DNA of 64,000 nucleotides from Marinobacter denitrificans (lineage in GTDB: Bacteria > Pseudomonadota > Gammaproteobacteria > Pseudomonadales > Oleiphilaceae): assembly GCF_008795955.1 (NCBI RefSeq), contig NZ_VMHN01000011.1, forward strand, positions 62,001 to 126,000, given 5' to 3'. Below, piece by piece: positions 36,730 to 46,128 of this stretch. A program made the translations under genes and the position numbers. Under the pieces are notes generated by a model that made no database searches, was not told the origin of the DNA, and saw only the letters and a list, made by a program, of their open reading frames with translations. Numbering within the stretch: position 1 is the first letter of the stretch; every line of letters begins with the position of its first letter.

Positions 36730-36789
36730 TTTTCCACAAATTCTGTGGATAACCTTATTGATAAAGTGCGCTGTCGGTCGTCCAGCGCA
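36730..36789. other. Paired DnaA-box-like sites and inverted repeat
   Basis: TTTTCCACA (36730-36738) and TGTGGATAA (36744-36752) are inverted DnaA-box-like sequences; the second is the consensus TTATCCACA on the minus strand. Just downstream TGCGCTG and CAGCGCA (36767-36773, 36783-36789) form a hairpin with a 9-base loop. This could be an origin element (oriV or oriT) in a gap of about 220 bases. No initiator or relaxase gene is adjacent. Confidence 0.4.
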
Positions 36790-36842
36790 GACCTTACTTG
36801 GACCTGTCACAATCGATCATTTTTTGAGCGGGATTCAGCGTC

Positions 36843-37271
36843 ATGGACAAGACAATCGTTCACAACGGAATAGCACGAAAGTGTAGCCTTGGCGCGGGCG
36901 TCGCGCTGCTGTTTCTGGTCAGCCTATCTGCCGGTGATGGTGTTTCATTCAAAGAGACTTGGGGATGGATTTGCGGTGGCATACTGTGCGGATTTGCTGC
37001 GATTCACCCAATTTCAAAGGTCTACGAGCGGTCTGCCCAGAAGTACGGCGAATACTGGTGGTTCAAAGTTATGGTGTGGCTGGTCAGCATGGCTTTTGCC
37101 CTCGTTCTGGCTATAATCTCGATTATCTGGCGAATACTGCGCGGTGACGGGTCGGAGCCATATGACGATCACAGAGCGCCTGGCTCTGTATTCAAAGAGC
37201 CGCTGCACCCCACCGATGCTGTTTACGACCAGTCTCACGATGTTTACTACGGCAACGAGCCTCCTAGATAG
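36843..37271 (+). CDS. Small integral membrane protein
   Basis: 142 residues with three hydrophobic segments (LGAGVALLFLVSLSAG, ICGGILCGFAAIHP, VMVWLVSMAFALVLAIISIIW) and a polar C-terminus. Not recognised. It lies at the distal end of the tra region on the opposite strand. Confidence 0.6.
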   Translation: MDKTIVHNGIARKCSLGAGVALLFLVSLSAGDGVSFKETWGWICGGILCGFAAIHPISKVYERSAQKYGEYWWFKVMVWLVSMAFALVLAIISIIWRILRGDGSEPYDDHRAPGSVFKEPLHPTDAVYDQSHDVYYGNEPPR

Positions 37272-37315
37272 CCTCTTAGCATAGATCGCCGTAACGTAGC
37301 CGCCTAAAAGAAACA

Positions 37316-37335
37316 GGGCGGCCAGTCGGCCGCCC
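37316..37335. terminator. Hairpin between convergent units
   Basis: GGGCGGCC-AGTC-GGCCGCCC, a perfect 8-bp stem, stands between the plus-strand membrane protein and the end of traG on the minus strand. No long T-run, so it is a likely but imperfect terminator. Confidence 0.6.
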
Positions 37336-37354
37336 TATAACTCTGGCTCTATTC

Positions 37355-39025
37355 TTATTTCCTGCCTCGGCTTCCGCCGCCTTGGTTACCGCCTCTGCCT
37401 GGTAAAAGACCTCTGGTGTTCCGCATAGTCCCAGCCATGCCGCCAGCAAAGGCCGAGCTTCCGGCAGCCATACCGCCGCCTACACCGCCACCACCCATGC
37501 CTCGAAGCATTGAACTTCCGGCCATGGCCATGATGGACAGCCAGATCATTGGCAGAATAAAGATGGAGCTCATGCTGACAATCCGGATCAGAAGGCTATT
37601 GGTCATCTCATCAAACCAGCCTGCGTTGGTCGCATAGATCTGTAGGATCCGGTTGTCGAACCAGTAAGCTGCCGCCCAGATGGCATTGATAAATTCCAGG
37701 CTGAACCAGGTAACCGCCAATGCGAAAAAGGAGCTGAAGCCATAGCTTCCAAAAATCATTACGAAAGGAGCCGCGATGACCACGATCATCTGGAACATAA
37801 CCAACAACATGGGCCCGGCCACTTTGAACATCTGCTGTATAGCGTTGGCCTGCAGAAATTCGTTGGCTGACGTCAGAACGTTGCCCAGCTGAGTCGCGTT
37901 ATCCCACATCTGGGACCAGAAGCCTTTATTCGCGTCAAAGTTATTGCTCATGTCCAGCTGAGTAGCTGCTGACAGATCACTGTGGTTATTTTCAAGAATC
38001 AGCTTCAGGATCATGTCTTCTTTGACCTGGTCCGGCTCGGTCTGTTTGCTGAAAACGCCAGCACCCCAAGTCTTCCAGTCATCAACAATGTCCCCGACTT
38101 CATCGTCAGGAATGTCGTCAAGAATCCTCTCTCGCAACCCATCGCCGCCATTGTTGAACCATCCCGCAGCATTTCTCTCGCCAAGCCAGACTTCTTCGCA
38201 ATATGGATAGACACCGGTTTGATGGGCTGCGTCAGAATCTCGCCATGTAGGTTGTCGGGAGAATCCCTTGTTCTCATAGTTCGCAACGTATAGCTCTTTA
38301 TCCCGGTAATAGGCATCGGCGTAGCCCAACAGAATGCGACTGCCCACCCAATCGATGTCTTCCCAGGGTTCAACGTTGGTCAAAACCATGGGATTGCCTG
38401 TCACCGGATCGACCGGCGGGTTGGCCTTGTACTTGTTCACGGCCGGCTTATAGCAGGCTTCGTAGAAGTTCTGGATGTCCTTACGTAGGGTTTCATCCTG
38501 GATGGTGATATTGGATATCCTCATCAACATGAACTCGTAGTTGTTCACGCAGGTCATGGATTTGATGGAAGTGTGCGTAATGGCCGTTGAAACGGTTTCG
38601 ACCAGCGTCCAGGCAACCGGTTTGTGAACCTGCCACGTCTGGAGATCACTCATAGCAGAATCAAAGCCCGTTTGGGTATTGTCTCCGGTCCCTGACGCAG
38701 TGCTGGAGGGTGTATTGGTGTTCGAGGCCGTCCCACAATCCTGAACCGTTACCTCGTAGCGAACGCCAGAAAGCGTCGTGGACATGCTTTTATAGGGGAT
38801 GACGCACAACATGAGCACCAGGATCATTCCGAGCAGCGTTGTTTCCATGCTCTTGATCGTCTCACTGGCATTGCCGGCGGAATAGTTTTCCTTAAATGTA
38901 CTCACGACAGCAACAATGAAGGGAATCAGAGCCACCCCGGTTCCGACGAGGACATCCCAGATGGCCTCGTACATATTCCAGCCAAACATCATTGTGTAAA
39001 TTTCGAGGTAGGTATTGGCGACCAT
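37355..39025 (-). CDS. traG: Conjugal transfer protein TraG (N-terminal domain type)
   Basis: 556 residues. A large inner-membrane protein of the GI/SXT-type apparatus: membrane segments at the N-terminus (VLVGTGVALIPFIVAVVSTF, LLGMILVLMLCVIPY), a long periplasmic part with Cys residues, then C-terminal membrane segments (MFQMIVVIAAPFVMIFGSYG) and a Gly-rich tail. TraG N-domain proteins act in mating-pair stabilisation and pilus assembly. The start at 39025 (MVANTYLEIYTMMFGWNMYE) is preferred; the open frame begins 26 codons earlier. It is the last gene of the second tra operon. Confidence 0.85.
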   Translation of the reverse strand: MVANTYLEIYTMMFGWNMYEAIWDVLVGTGVALIPFIVAVVSTFKENYSAGNASETIKSMETTLLGMILVLMLCVIPYKSMSTTLSGVRYEVTVQDCGTASNTNTPSSTASGTGDNTQTGFDSAMSDLQTWQVHKPVAWTLVETVSTAITHTSIKSMTCVNNYEFMLMRISNITIQDETLRKDIQNFYEACYKPAVNKYKANPPVDPVTGNPMVLTNVEPWEDIDWVGSRILLGYADAYYRDKELYVANYENKGFSRQPTWRDSDAAHQTGVYPYCEEVWLGERNAAGWFNNGGDGLRERILDDIPDDEVGDIVDDWKTWGAGVFSKQTEPDQVKEDMILKLILENNHSDLSAATQLDMSNNFDANKGFWSQMWDNATQLGNVLTSANEFLQANAIQQMFKVAGPMLLVMFQMIVVIAAPFVMIFGSYGFSSFFALAVTWFSLEFINAIWAAAYWFDNRILQIYATNAGWFDEMTNSLLIRIVSMSSIFILPMIWLSIMAMAGSSMLRGMGGGGVGGGMAAGSSAFAGGMAGTMRNTRGLLPGRGGNQGGGSRGRK

Positions 39026-39030
39026 TCCGG

Positions 39031-39399
39031 CTATCTCCCTATGCCGAACTGTTGGATAAGTACGATCTCGACAAACGCCAGCAACAGAGCAATTTTCCAC
39101 CACTGCGATCGCATGAACTTAAAGTCCGCGGCATGCTTTTTTTCCAGCGCAAGCCACTTCTCGTTCGACGTTTCGCCGCGATCCGGCAAACGGGTGGCGT
39201 AGCGAGAAATCGCTGGCCAAGCGGCCACTATGGCGACAAAAAAGGCGACTCTGTACCAGGTCAATTCGGCTATTAAGTCGAGGGATTTGACCTCCTCTGC
39301 CGAAGTATCCGTCAAAGCCGCGACAACCATGCCGATGATCATCAGGGCAGCGACGCCGCCCATAGAAACCATCAGGAACTTCCGGGTTTTTTGCATCAC
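39031..39399 (-). CDS. Small membrane protein of the tra operon
   Basis: 122 residues with three hydrophobic segments (LMVSMGGVAALMIIGMVVAAL, VAFFVAIVAAWPAIS, IALLLAFVEIVLIQ). Sits between traG and the PFL_4711-type gene and overlaps the latter by 4 bases, a position occupied by a small membrane protein in related ICEs. Exact family not certain. Confidence 0.75.
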   Translation of the reverse strand: MMQKTRKFLMVSMGGVAALMIIGMVVAALTDTSAEEVKSLDLIAELTWYRVAFFVAIVAAWPAISRYATRLPDRGETSNEKWLALEKKHAADFKFMRSQWWKIALLLAFVEIVLIQQFGIGR

Positions 39400-40751
39400 T
39401 GAACTCCAAAACTGTTCAGGCCGGACGGTTTGTTGCCTGACGGTAGGTTTGTGTTTTGGTAGATCCGCTCTTCGGTGCCTAGCAAATGGCCAATTGTTCT
39501 CTCTGCTACCGCCTCGCGGGTCTCAATTTCCTGATCGAGTTGGGCCAACTCAACGTTCAGGTGATCAATCGCGTTATCAATAATGGCGATCGCGGTATCC
39601 ATGTTGGCAACGTTCGGCTCTTTAACGCCCGAACGGAGCATTTGAGTTAGGAAGCGACCCTGCTCAACAAGACGTGTATACGCAATTTCGCTCGACAATT
39701 TGCGCAGCATCTCTTCCTGAACGGTTGGATTACGCTTTCGGATGGCTTTGATGACAAGATCGGTCACACGGACCCCAGGAGGAGCGGAAACCCGATTCAG
39801 GTTTTGCCAACTGAGAGCCGTAGTTCCGTCCACCAAGTCTTCGAGGTCATCGTAAAGATCCTGTTCCATGTCACGATGACGGTAGGCTAGACCTTTGCCA
39901 GGGCGGGAAGTGATTTTTTTACAGTTATCGCAGGTTCGGATTTCAGAATCGCCGACCACGGATACTGCCCAATCGGCGGCCTGAATCGGACCGTTCCAGT
40001 ATTCCCAAAGCGCGTTGCCCTGCCCGTCTGCAACGGACACAGACGCCGAGTCACAGCTGTCGTTGCGATCAAACAGGACGTTGTAGCCCACCATCACAAC
40101 GTCTCTTAAGGCACGGATTGGCGGCTGTCCGGCTCCACCTTTTTTGCTGTTGCAGACCCATTCTGAGCCCGCATCGCCGTGGTTAGAGCCATCCACGTTC
40201 TCTTTTGCTGCCACAGCATCACCACCAGTAGCCCCAATATTCCAGGACCAGTCCGCCACCTTGGCGTTCATCTTGAACTTTTCCCATGGGTAATCGGTGG
40301 AATCGCCCATCATCAGATTCGCCATTTCCTGACAGGACGATTCGGCGAATTCAAAGTCCATCTTGCCCTGCAGAATGCCCTGCTGAAGAAGGTCATAGAG
40401 TCCAGGATCGGCTTTTTGAATGGCCAACGCCGGCAGGGAGGCAACCGCAGCTGTCGCGCTGTTAATGACGTTGTCCATCATGTTTTTGAAACCGTCCGTG
40501 AGTCCGTTCAACTGGTTTTTCACCGTCATTTTTGGATCGAACTCACCACATGCCATGTTCAAATCCCAGCCTGCACCAAAACTCAAAATCGGTATCGAGT
40601 GAATTTTGGTCGGCGGACCAGAAATAAGCCCTCCCCCAATCTGATAGTCCATCAGTGTGTTCAGCCGGGGCGACGTTGTTTCCATCGCATTCGCGCTAGC
40701 CGCCAACGATCCCGCAAGCACCACGCCAATCCATTGATTACGATTTTTCAT
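39396..40751 (-). CDS. Conjugative element protein, PFL_4711 family (TIGR03755)
   Basis: 451 residues with a signal peptide (MKNRNQWIGVVLAGSLAASANA). Family-like features: YQIGGGLISGPPTKIHSIPILSFG (abbreviated), AGWDLNMACGEFDP, and paired Cys such as RTCDNCKK. This periplasmic protein is considered the TraH-like member of GI-type systems, acting with TraG and TraU-like proteins in pilus assembly. Normal length. Confidence 0.82.
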   Translation of the reverse strand: MKNRNQWIGVVLAGSLAASANAMETTSPRLNTLMDYQIGGGLISGPPTKIHSIPILSFGAGWDLNMACGEFDPKMTVKNQLNGLTDGFKNMMDNVINSATAAVASLPALAIQKADPGLYDLLQQGILQGKMDFEFAESSCQEMANLMMGDSTDYPWEKFKMNAKVADWSWNIGATGGDAVAAKENVDGSNHGDAGSEWVCNSKKGGAGQPPIRALRDVVMVGYNVLFDRNDSCDSASVSVADGQGNALWEYWNGPIQAADWAVSVVGDSEIRTCDNCKKITSRPGKGLAYRHRDMEQDLYDDLEDLVDGTTALSWQNLNRVSAPPGVRVTDLVIKAIRKRNPTVQEEMLRKLSSEIAYTRLVEQGRFLTQMLRSGVKEPNVANMDTAIAIIDNAIDHLNVELAQLDQEIETREAVAERTIGHLLGTEERIYQNTNLPSGNKPSGLNSFGVQ

Positions 40752-40800
40752 TGCCTTAAATCCTTATAAATCTTTTGATGACGGTCGGTTTGGAACGTCT

Positions 40801-41946
40801 TCAGCCAGAGTGCCAAATCAAAGACGACCCCCGTCGTTGACAGCACTTGTATGCTCGCCAGAAATTCCAGACATAAGAATCGTCGTCGGAACGCTTACTC
40901 ATTGAGGGTGTGGCGCCATAGGGAAACTTTTGGCATGAGCTTTCATCCTGCGGATACAACATCTGGAAGACACCGGTATCTTTATCGTTCTGATTCAGTG
41001 GGCCGGGCGGCCAATATCCGTCTTCACTGGGCTGACCGATGGTGAAATAAAGGTGAGGCTCGTTCGGGCGGGTCACGAAGTGCATGGCGCGAAAAGCGGT
41101 AAGAACACCCGATTTAAGACCGTCCGCCTGGGTCAGAAACCCGCTTCTGGGAAATACACCTCCATAACTGTTGTGGCCAGATCCGAGTCTATCCATGCCG
41201 ACCGCCCATGAAATCGGGTAGAAAAATTCCGGCAGGTGCCAGCGCCAGGCGATGGAGTCCAGGTTTGAGATGAAATAGGGATAGAACGGGAAGGTACGTC
41301 CTGCACAGACCATTCCAAATAGGCCCTGGGCCAGCGTGTTATAAGCCACCAGCGCAGGATTCCCGTATGAGTCCACCAATTTGAAATCGAGGTTTACATG
41401 GTCATAACGGGTGGCTTCATTGGAGCGGCCACCTTCTACCTTGTCGACGTTGTGGTTCGTGACCCATCCAATCATGGTTGTCACCCATGAGGAATCGTTC
41501 TCAGCCATTGAGATCTGGTTTATGTCCTGGGATTCGGTCCATGGCTCCCCGGCAGCGCGGTCATAAGACTGCACCACCAGGTCCGGTACAAAGTTTTTGA
41601 CCTTGATGGACGTGTCTACCCAGCAGACAAAGGCGGCACAGGTCATCCAGATGCAAGCACCACGGATTTCCCAGTCCATACAGCTCAGAGCGGCGGACAT
41701 GGTCTGATCGACGATTTCGAAGGTATCGATGACGCCATCGTAGGTGTCGTTCAGCTCGCCATGACAGGCGATACATTCCACCTGGCCATCACGTTCTTCC
41801 AGGCGGTTCTGGGTGTCCGTAATGGTCGCGTCCCTGACTGCGTCCAAATCGCCCGGGTCGTAGTTCGTCCACTCGCTCGGGTAGGCAAAAGCGTTCCCGG
41901 CACTGCCAATCAACACCAGAAACACCAGAGAAATGAACGTCCGCAT
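40801..41946 (-). CDS. TraU-like protein, PFL_4710 family (TIGR03756)
   Basis: 381 residues, signal peptide (MRTFISLVFLVLIGSAGNAFA), many Cys (VECIACHGEL, GACIWMTCAAFVCW), and YDHVNLDFKLVDSYGNPAL. TraU-like periplasmic proteins are needed for F-type DNA transfer. The Cys clusters suggest disulfide formation, fitting the TrbC-like thioredoxin-fold protein encoded next to it. Confidence 0.85.
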   Translation of the reverse strand: MRTFISLVFLVLIGSAGNAFAYPSEWTNYDPGDLDAVRDATITDTQNRLEERDGQVECIACHGELNDTYDGVIDTFEIVDQTMSAALSCMDWEIRGACIWMTCAAFVCWVDTSIKVKNFVPDLVVQSYDRAAGEPWTESQDINQISMAENDSSWVTTMIGWVTNHNVDKVEGGRSNEATRYDHVNLDFKLVDSYGNPALVAYNTLAQGLFGMVCAGRTFPFYPYFISNLDSIAWRWHLPEFFYPISWAVGMDRLGSGHNSYGGVFPRSGFLTQADGLKSGVLTAFRAMHFVTRPNEPHLYFTIGQPSEDGYWPPGPLNQNDKDTGVFQMLYPQDESSCQKFPYGATPSMSKRSDDDSYVWNFWRAYKCCQRRGSSLIWHSG

Positions 41947-41947
41947 G

Positions 41948-42415
41948 TCAGTGGTTCTCCCGGCTATAGACGGCCAGTGCCGCCTTTAATGAGCGCTCGC
42001 CGTAAACCACTTGGCGGTCGTTGAAAACGATGGCCGGAAGCTTTTCGATGCCAAAGCGCATCGCAGCTTCAATGGCCTGGGCCCCTGCTTGTATTTCCTG
42101 ATTGATCGCTGGCCAGTGGGCGCTGTTAAGCACCTGGCTGAAAGCGTCTCTATATGCTTTCTCGACCTTGGTGGGTTGGATCTTCTTCGGGACCAAGGCA
42201 CGCATCCGTTGATTGAGCTGCTTGGTTGCGCGATTTTTGGAGTCCATGTCGTATACCTCAATTTGCACCCGGTCAGACAAGCGCTCGTCCTGCAGGACAA
42301 ACTGATCATTGGTTTCAAATATCCGGATGGTCTGTATGGAGTCAGCCGCGAGCGTTGAGGCACTGGCAAGCACCGTAACGACAAAACCCAAGGATTGAAG
42401 CAGATGACGATTCAT
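41948..42415 (-). CDS. TrbC/TraW-type protein, PFL_4709 family (TIGR03757)
   Basis: 155 residues with signal peptide (MNRHLLQSLGFVVTVLASASTLA). Contains IRIFETNDQFV at the N-terminus and FGIEKLPAIVFNDRQVVYGE near the C-terminus, typical of this thioredoxin-like family, with the cis-Pro in KLPAIVF. Starts one base into the stop of traC. Confidence 0.85.
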   Translation of the reverse strand: MNRHLLQSLGFVVTVLASASTLAADSIQTIRIFETNDQFVLQDERLSDRVQIEVYDMDSKNRATKQLNQRMRALVPKKIQPTKVEKAYRDAFSQVLNSAHWPAINQEIQAGAQAIEAAMRFGIEKLPAIVFNDRQVVYGERSLKAALAVYSRENH

Positions 42416-45400
42416 CAGTTGTCCTCCTCCGCAACGGTCGCACGAAGGGTTTCCATGACTTCTTTGGCAACAACCTGCTGGCCCTGCTCGCTCTGGAGTT
42501 TCTCAAGGCGCTCGAGAGTGACCCGGGCTTGAGACATGGGATTATTCGCCGCCGGTACCGGATCGGCCGGTTTCGGAGCGATGCCACGGTAAAAGTCGAT
42601 CATCTTGCCGACATACTCCGCAGCTTCCACTTCCGTGATGCCGAACTTGCGCATGTATTTGGCACGCTCGGTTTTTTCATCTTTTTCCGTGCCCGCCAAG
42701 GACAGGTAAAGCGAGGGCGGGACGTTCCGAAACAGGGCTTCCATGTTTTCGGACAGAACAACGCCCTCGGTGTACTTCTTGGGCTCTTTCCGAGCAGAAA
42801 GCATGAGCTGCTTCTGCTCAATACTGAGGTTTTTGAAACGCGCAATTTCCTCGATTTCGTCCTGAGGCATAACCAGGGCAATCCACCACTCGATCATGTT
42901 GAGCATCTTGCGGGCGGAGTTGGGGAAGTCCCCCATGTTCTGAGTCGCTACCCACCACCAGGCACCAAGCTTTCGCCACATCTTCACGACTTTGACCACG
43001 AACGGCGCCAGCAATGGATTTGTGGTGATAATGTGCCCTTCGTCTGTCAGCATCACGATCGGACGCTCGTCGTGCTGATGCTTCTCGGCAAGGTTGTTGA
43101 TCCGCATCATTATTGAGGTATAGGCGATCGCCAGCTGAGCGTTGTAACCCTCCCGGGCGAACGTCGCTAGGTCTACGATAGTCACATCGGTATCCGGCCA
43201 GCCATCTCCATCTGTATTGAAGACCTCGCCCTCGAACCCATCACAGAACATCCGTAGGGATTCTCCCATTTCGAAAGCACGGGACTGACGGTGTTCCGGG
43301 TAGGCCGGATCTTTCGTGATCATCCGGAATCCTTCCGAGACATCCGAAGTCATGGTGCGGCGGCCTTCTGACCTGGCGAGCTTCGCGCCATTGAGAATCG
43401 CATCCCGGATCATCCGCCGGTCTGCACGGGTTAGCTTTTTCGCCTCCTCCTCTTCACCGCCGGTGATCATCAGTGTGGCGACAATTTCCATCTCACCCAT
43501 AATGTCCCGCTGCTCGTCACCCTCGTCGTCCGAGCCCGAGTCCTCATCCATCATCATGTCGGCCAGAACGTCCATGGCCGCACGGGCGCGAACATCCTTG
43601 CGCTCTGCTTCGGTCAGTTCGTCATAGGACTTGGTGATGTCACCGATGCGGATTTTCTCGGGGATGTGTGCGATCAAGTCGTCTTCGCCAACCAATGCAG
43701 AATCAGAGACGATTCGCGAGCCAAGCAGATCTTCCTCATCTTTGGACAGCATCTGATCGGCGTCTACGAAAGGCGGCAGCGATACCCCTGCCCCAGGCTT
43801 GAGCTGAATCTTATTTACAGACAGGCCCTGAGAGGCGAAATAATCAGCCAGCAGACCAAAGCTGTTACCGGCCTCAACAATGAACAGCCGCGGGCGCTGG
43901 AGTGCCATGATCTGGGCTGACATGTTGGTGATGTGTGCCGACTTGCCGGCACCGGTCGGGCCAAGAATGAGGCCATGCGCGTTCTTCTTGCGGTCATTCC
44001 CGTTGAACGGGTCGTAGGACACCGGCTCGCCACCGCGATTAAAGGCGGTCTGCCCCGGATTTCCGGTACCGCGATGCCGCCCGAAAAGGGAGGTAAGGTT
44101 TGCTAGGTGTTGGGCCCAAACAGGACGGGTCGCCTTGAAATTGGCGTCCATGCTGGGCTCGTAAACCATGGGCAGGTTGTAAATGTACGCATCGAGGCCG
44201 AGGGATTCGTCTTCTTCCCGAACCGGCGCGAGCTGATTCGTCAGCAGAATCGTACTGGCCGCGTTGGTTTTTTTGCGCAGGTCTTTCAGGTTTTCGCCAC
44301 GCAGGTAAACACACATCATCGAGCGATAGATCTTGTGCTTGTTACCCATAAGAGACTTGGCAACTTCGCAGTCTTCGCGCGTCATCGTTGCGTCGACGGA
44401 CTCACCCTTGGATTTGTCCTGAATCCGGTTGATATGGTTCTGAACTTCGTCCTGAGGCGTGACGATAATGGTCGTTGCGATCATAGTGCCTGGCGGCATC
44501 TTATCCATCATGCAGGAAGCTTTGCCGGTTGATAGGCCGTCCGGAGTGGTCGCACTTACTTCGCCGGCGATCTGGCCGATCTTGGGCGTCCGACGAATCT
44601 TGTGCACTCGCAAACAACGGTGTGGGAGGCCATCAAACCACCAGGTTTGTGACGGGGCATCAGACTTTGGCAAAGCAAAGAACAGGCTTTCAGCGAAATC
44701 ATCACCGGCCGGCAAACTTTCCTCGTCTGGGTAGGACGCCAGTTCAACGAACTTCTGGCGATCTCCGTCGGTAAGCTCCGGACGCGGATTGAACCACTTC
44801 AACAGCCATTCATAGACTTCCTTTCCGCCATTACGAACCAGGCCAATTCCAGCATCTCGGAAAGCAGCATCCAGCTTTTCGATAGTGTCATTGAGCTCTT
44901 CTTCCGGCGTCATGCCCGCGTAGGATTTCCACTTCTCGGGCAGTCTCCGGTAGACAGCGAGTTTGATCCGGCGCTGGCCACCACTCCAGGGCGCATCGAG
45001 AACTTCTTTATCCTCGAACAGTCCGCCTTCCTTACAGATTCCGCGCAGATGGATTTCCATCGTTCTCAGCCATTCCTGAGTGAACGATGAATCCCGGCAG
45101 TAGTGCTTCGGGTAGAGACGCAATTTCTGGATGTAATCTTCCAGGTTGTCGTCATCATAGGTGTACTGCTGGATGATCCAGGGCCCTGCCGTCATTTCCT
45201 CGAAGCAGTCCTGAAGGGCGTCCTGAATCATATCCCGCCGATTCTGCAACCAGTTGTAGGAACGACCTTCTGTGGCAATCGGGATGATGTCGAAAACAGC
45301 ACCTACGCTTTTCCCGTCATCCAACAGCATCGTTTGAGACTCGCTTTGGAATTCATACCAAGGCAGTTTCTCAACGAACGATGAGGGGCGGCGGTAAATG

Positions 45401-45537
45401 CGCTTTACCGCAGTTTTCGTGAGTGGTTTGCGCTGCCCTTCCCCGTCATTACTGGCAGTCTGGATTCCGACGTTCGGTTTCACCGGTTTCTTCGGTGCCG
45501 GCACCAGAATGTCTTTAATTGCCTTGGCTAAGTCCAC
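42415..45537 (-). CDS. traC: VirB4/TraC-type conjugative transfer ATPase (TIGR03744)
   Basis: 1040 residues. Cytoplasmic ATPase that powers pilus assembly and substrate transfer. Walker A is LILGPTGAGKSAHITNM near residue 535; Walker B is PIVMLTDEGHII; WWVATQNMGDFPNSA is the motif III region. An acidic stretch in the middle (DEDSGSDDEGDEQ) is an insertion typical of some members. The longest gene of the operon; the tail ends with a helical DxxE-rich segment. Confidence 0.95.
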   Translation of the reverse strand: MDLAKAIKDILVPAPKKPVKPNVGIQTASNDGEGQRKPLTKTAVKRIYRRPSSFVEKLPWYEFQSESQTMLLDDGKSVGAVFDIIPIATEGRSYNWLQNRRDMIQDALQDCFEEMTAGPWIIQQYTYDDDNLEDYIQKLRLYPKHYCRDSSFTQEWLRTMEIHLRGICKEGGLFEDKEVLDAPWSGGQRRIKLAVYRRLPEKWKSYAGMTPEEELNDTIEKLDAAFRDAGIGLVRNGGKEVYEWLLKWFNPRPELTDGDRQKFVELASYPDEESLPAGDDFAESLFFALPKSDAPSQTWWFDGLPHRCLRVHKIRRTPKIGQIAGEVSATTPDGLSTGKASCMMDKMPPGTMIATTIIVTPQDEVQNHINRIQDKSKGESVDATMTREDCEVAKSLMGNKHKIYRSMMCVYLRGENLKDLRKKTNAASTILLTNQLAPVREEDESLGLDAYIYNLPMVYEPSMDANFKATRPVWAQHLANLTSLFGRHRGTGNPGQTAFNRGGEPVSYDPFNGNDRKKNAHGLILGPTGAGKSAHITNMSAQIMALQRPRLFIVEAGNSFGLLADYFASQGLSVNKIQLKPGAGVSLPPFVDADQMLSKDEEDLLGSRIVSDSALVGEDDLIAHIPEKIRIGDITKSYDELTEAERKDVRARAAMDVLADMMMDEDSGSDDEGDEQRDIMGEMEIVATLMITGGEEEEAKKLTRADRRMIRDAILNGAKLARSEGRRTMTSDVSEGFRMITKDPAYPEHRQSRAFEMGESLRMFCDGFEGEVFNTDGDGWPDTDVTIVDLATFAREGYNAQLAIAYTSIMMRINNLAEKHQHDERPIVMLTDEGHIITTNPLLAPFVVKVVKMWRKLGAWWWVATQNMGDFPNSARKMLNMIEWWIALVMPQDEIEEIARFKNLSIEQKQLMLSARKEPKKYTEGVVLSENMEALFRNVPPSLYLSLAGTEKDEKTERAKYMRKFGITEVEAAEYVGKMIDFYRGIAPKPADPVPAANNPMSQARVTLERLEKLQSEQGQQVVAKEVMETLRATVAEEDN

Positions 45538-45540
45538 GGA

Positions 45541-45711
45541 TTACGCCTCCTGTCCTTGCGCTATCTCGGGTGCAGGGCTATCAGCCGTGGCTGGGAAGGC
45601 GGCCTTATCACCTTTCCGATCCCACACCCGTCCCTGAATCAAATATGCGGTTTTCGTTCTGCTTGTCTGCGGAAGACCTACTTTCACTGTGTTTGGGTTT
45701 ACGGCTCTCAC
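45541..45711 (-). CDS. Small 56-residue protein between traC and the lipoprotein
   Basis: GTG start at 45711 after GGAGACTGAAGG; sequence VRAVNPNTVKVGLPQTSRTK and then KTAYLIQGRVWDRKGDKAAF and an Ala/Pro/Glu-rich tail. It fits exactly between the neighbours with 3-base gaps on both sides, which supports it as real. No family recognised. Confidence 0.6.
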   Translation of the reverse strand: MRAVNPNTVKVGLPQTSRTKTAYLIQGRVWDRKGDKAAFPATADSPAPEIAQGQEA

Positions 45712-45714
45712 CCT

Positions 45715-46128
45715 TCAGTCTCCGAATCGGTTCCCAAGATCAGAAAGCTCTCCGGGAAGCGCATAATGGTCCTTTTCCCACATTCTGAATTCGGTCAAAT
45801 AACCCGGAATTGGAACTTCGTCCTGGGTCGCCAGATGCGGACCAACGAACATGTACATTTTCGGGTTCGGCAGCATTCTGAACTTGCTCTGCAACTGGGT
45901 TTTCTCGGTGCGAACGTAGTCACTAAGCTCCACATCGCCCTCGATCATTGGGCGGCGAATTAGCGACCGGGTATCAATGAGCTTGCCATCCCCAATTCCG
46001 CTCATGTGCTGGCCATAAACGGTTGCCATGTCCCTGTCGGGCTGCGGAATGAAGTTGTCCTTGTTGGCGCAACCTGCCAACGAGAGGCTAATCAAGCTGG
46101 TAATCAGAACGGCGCGAGAGGTCTGCAT
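45715..46128 (-). CDS. Conjugative transfer region lipoprotein (TIGR03751, VirB7/TraV-like)
   Basis: 137 residues with lipobox LAGC (MQTSRAVLITSLISLSLAGC). Contains RRPMIEGDVELSDYVRTE and FRMLPNPKMYMFVGPHL, typical of the GI-type outer-membrane lipoprotein that anchors the core complex. It overlaps the 3' end of the VirB10-like gene by 41 bases. Confidence 0.88.
   Translation of the reverse strand: MQTSRAVLITSLISLSLAGCANKDNFIPQPDRDMATVYGQHMSGIGDGKLIDTRSLIRRPMIEGDVELSDYVRTEKTQLQSKFRMLPNPKMYMFVGPHLATQDEVPIPGYLTEFRMWEKDHYALPGELSDLGNRFGD

Noticed and set aside
36629..36886. 85-codon plus-strand frame after the terminator
   Set aside because: It crosses the DnaA-box/hairpin region and overlaps the start of the better supported membrane-protein gene in another frame.
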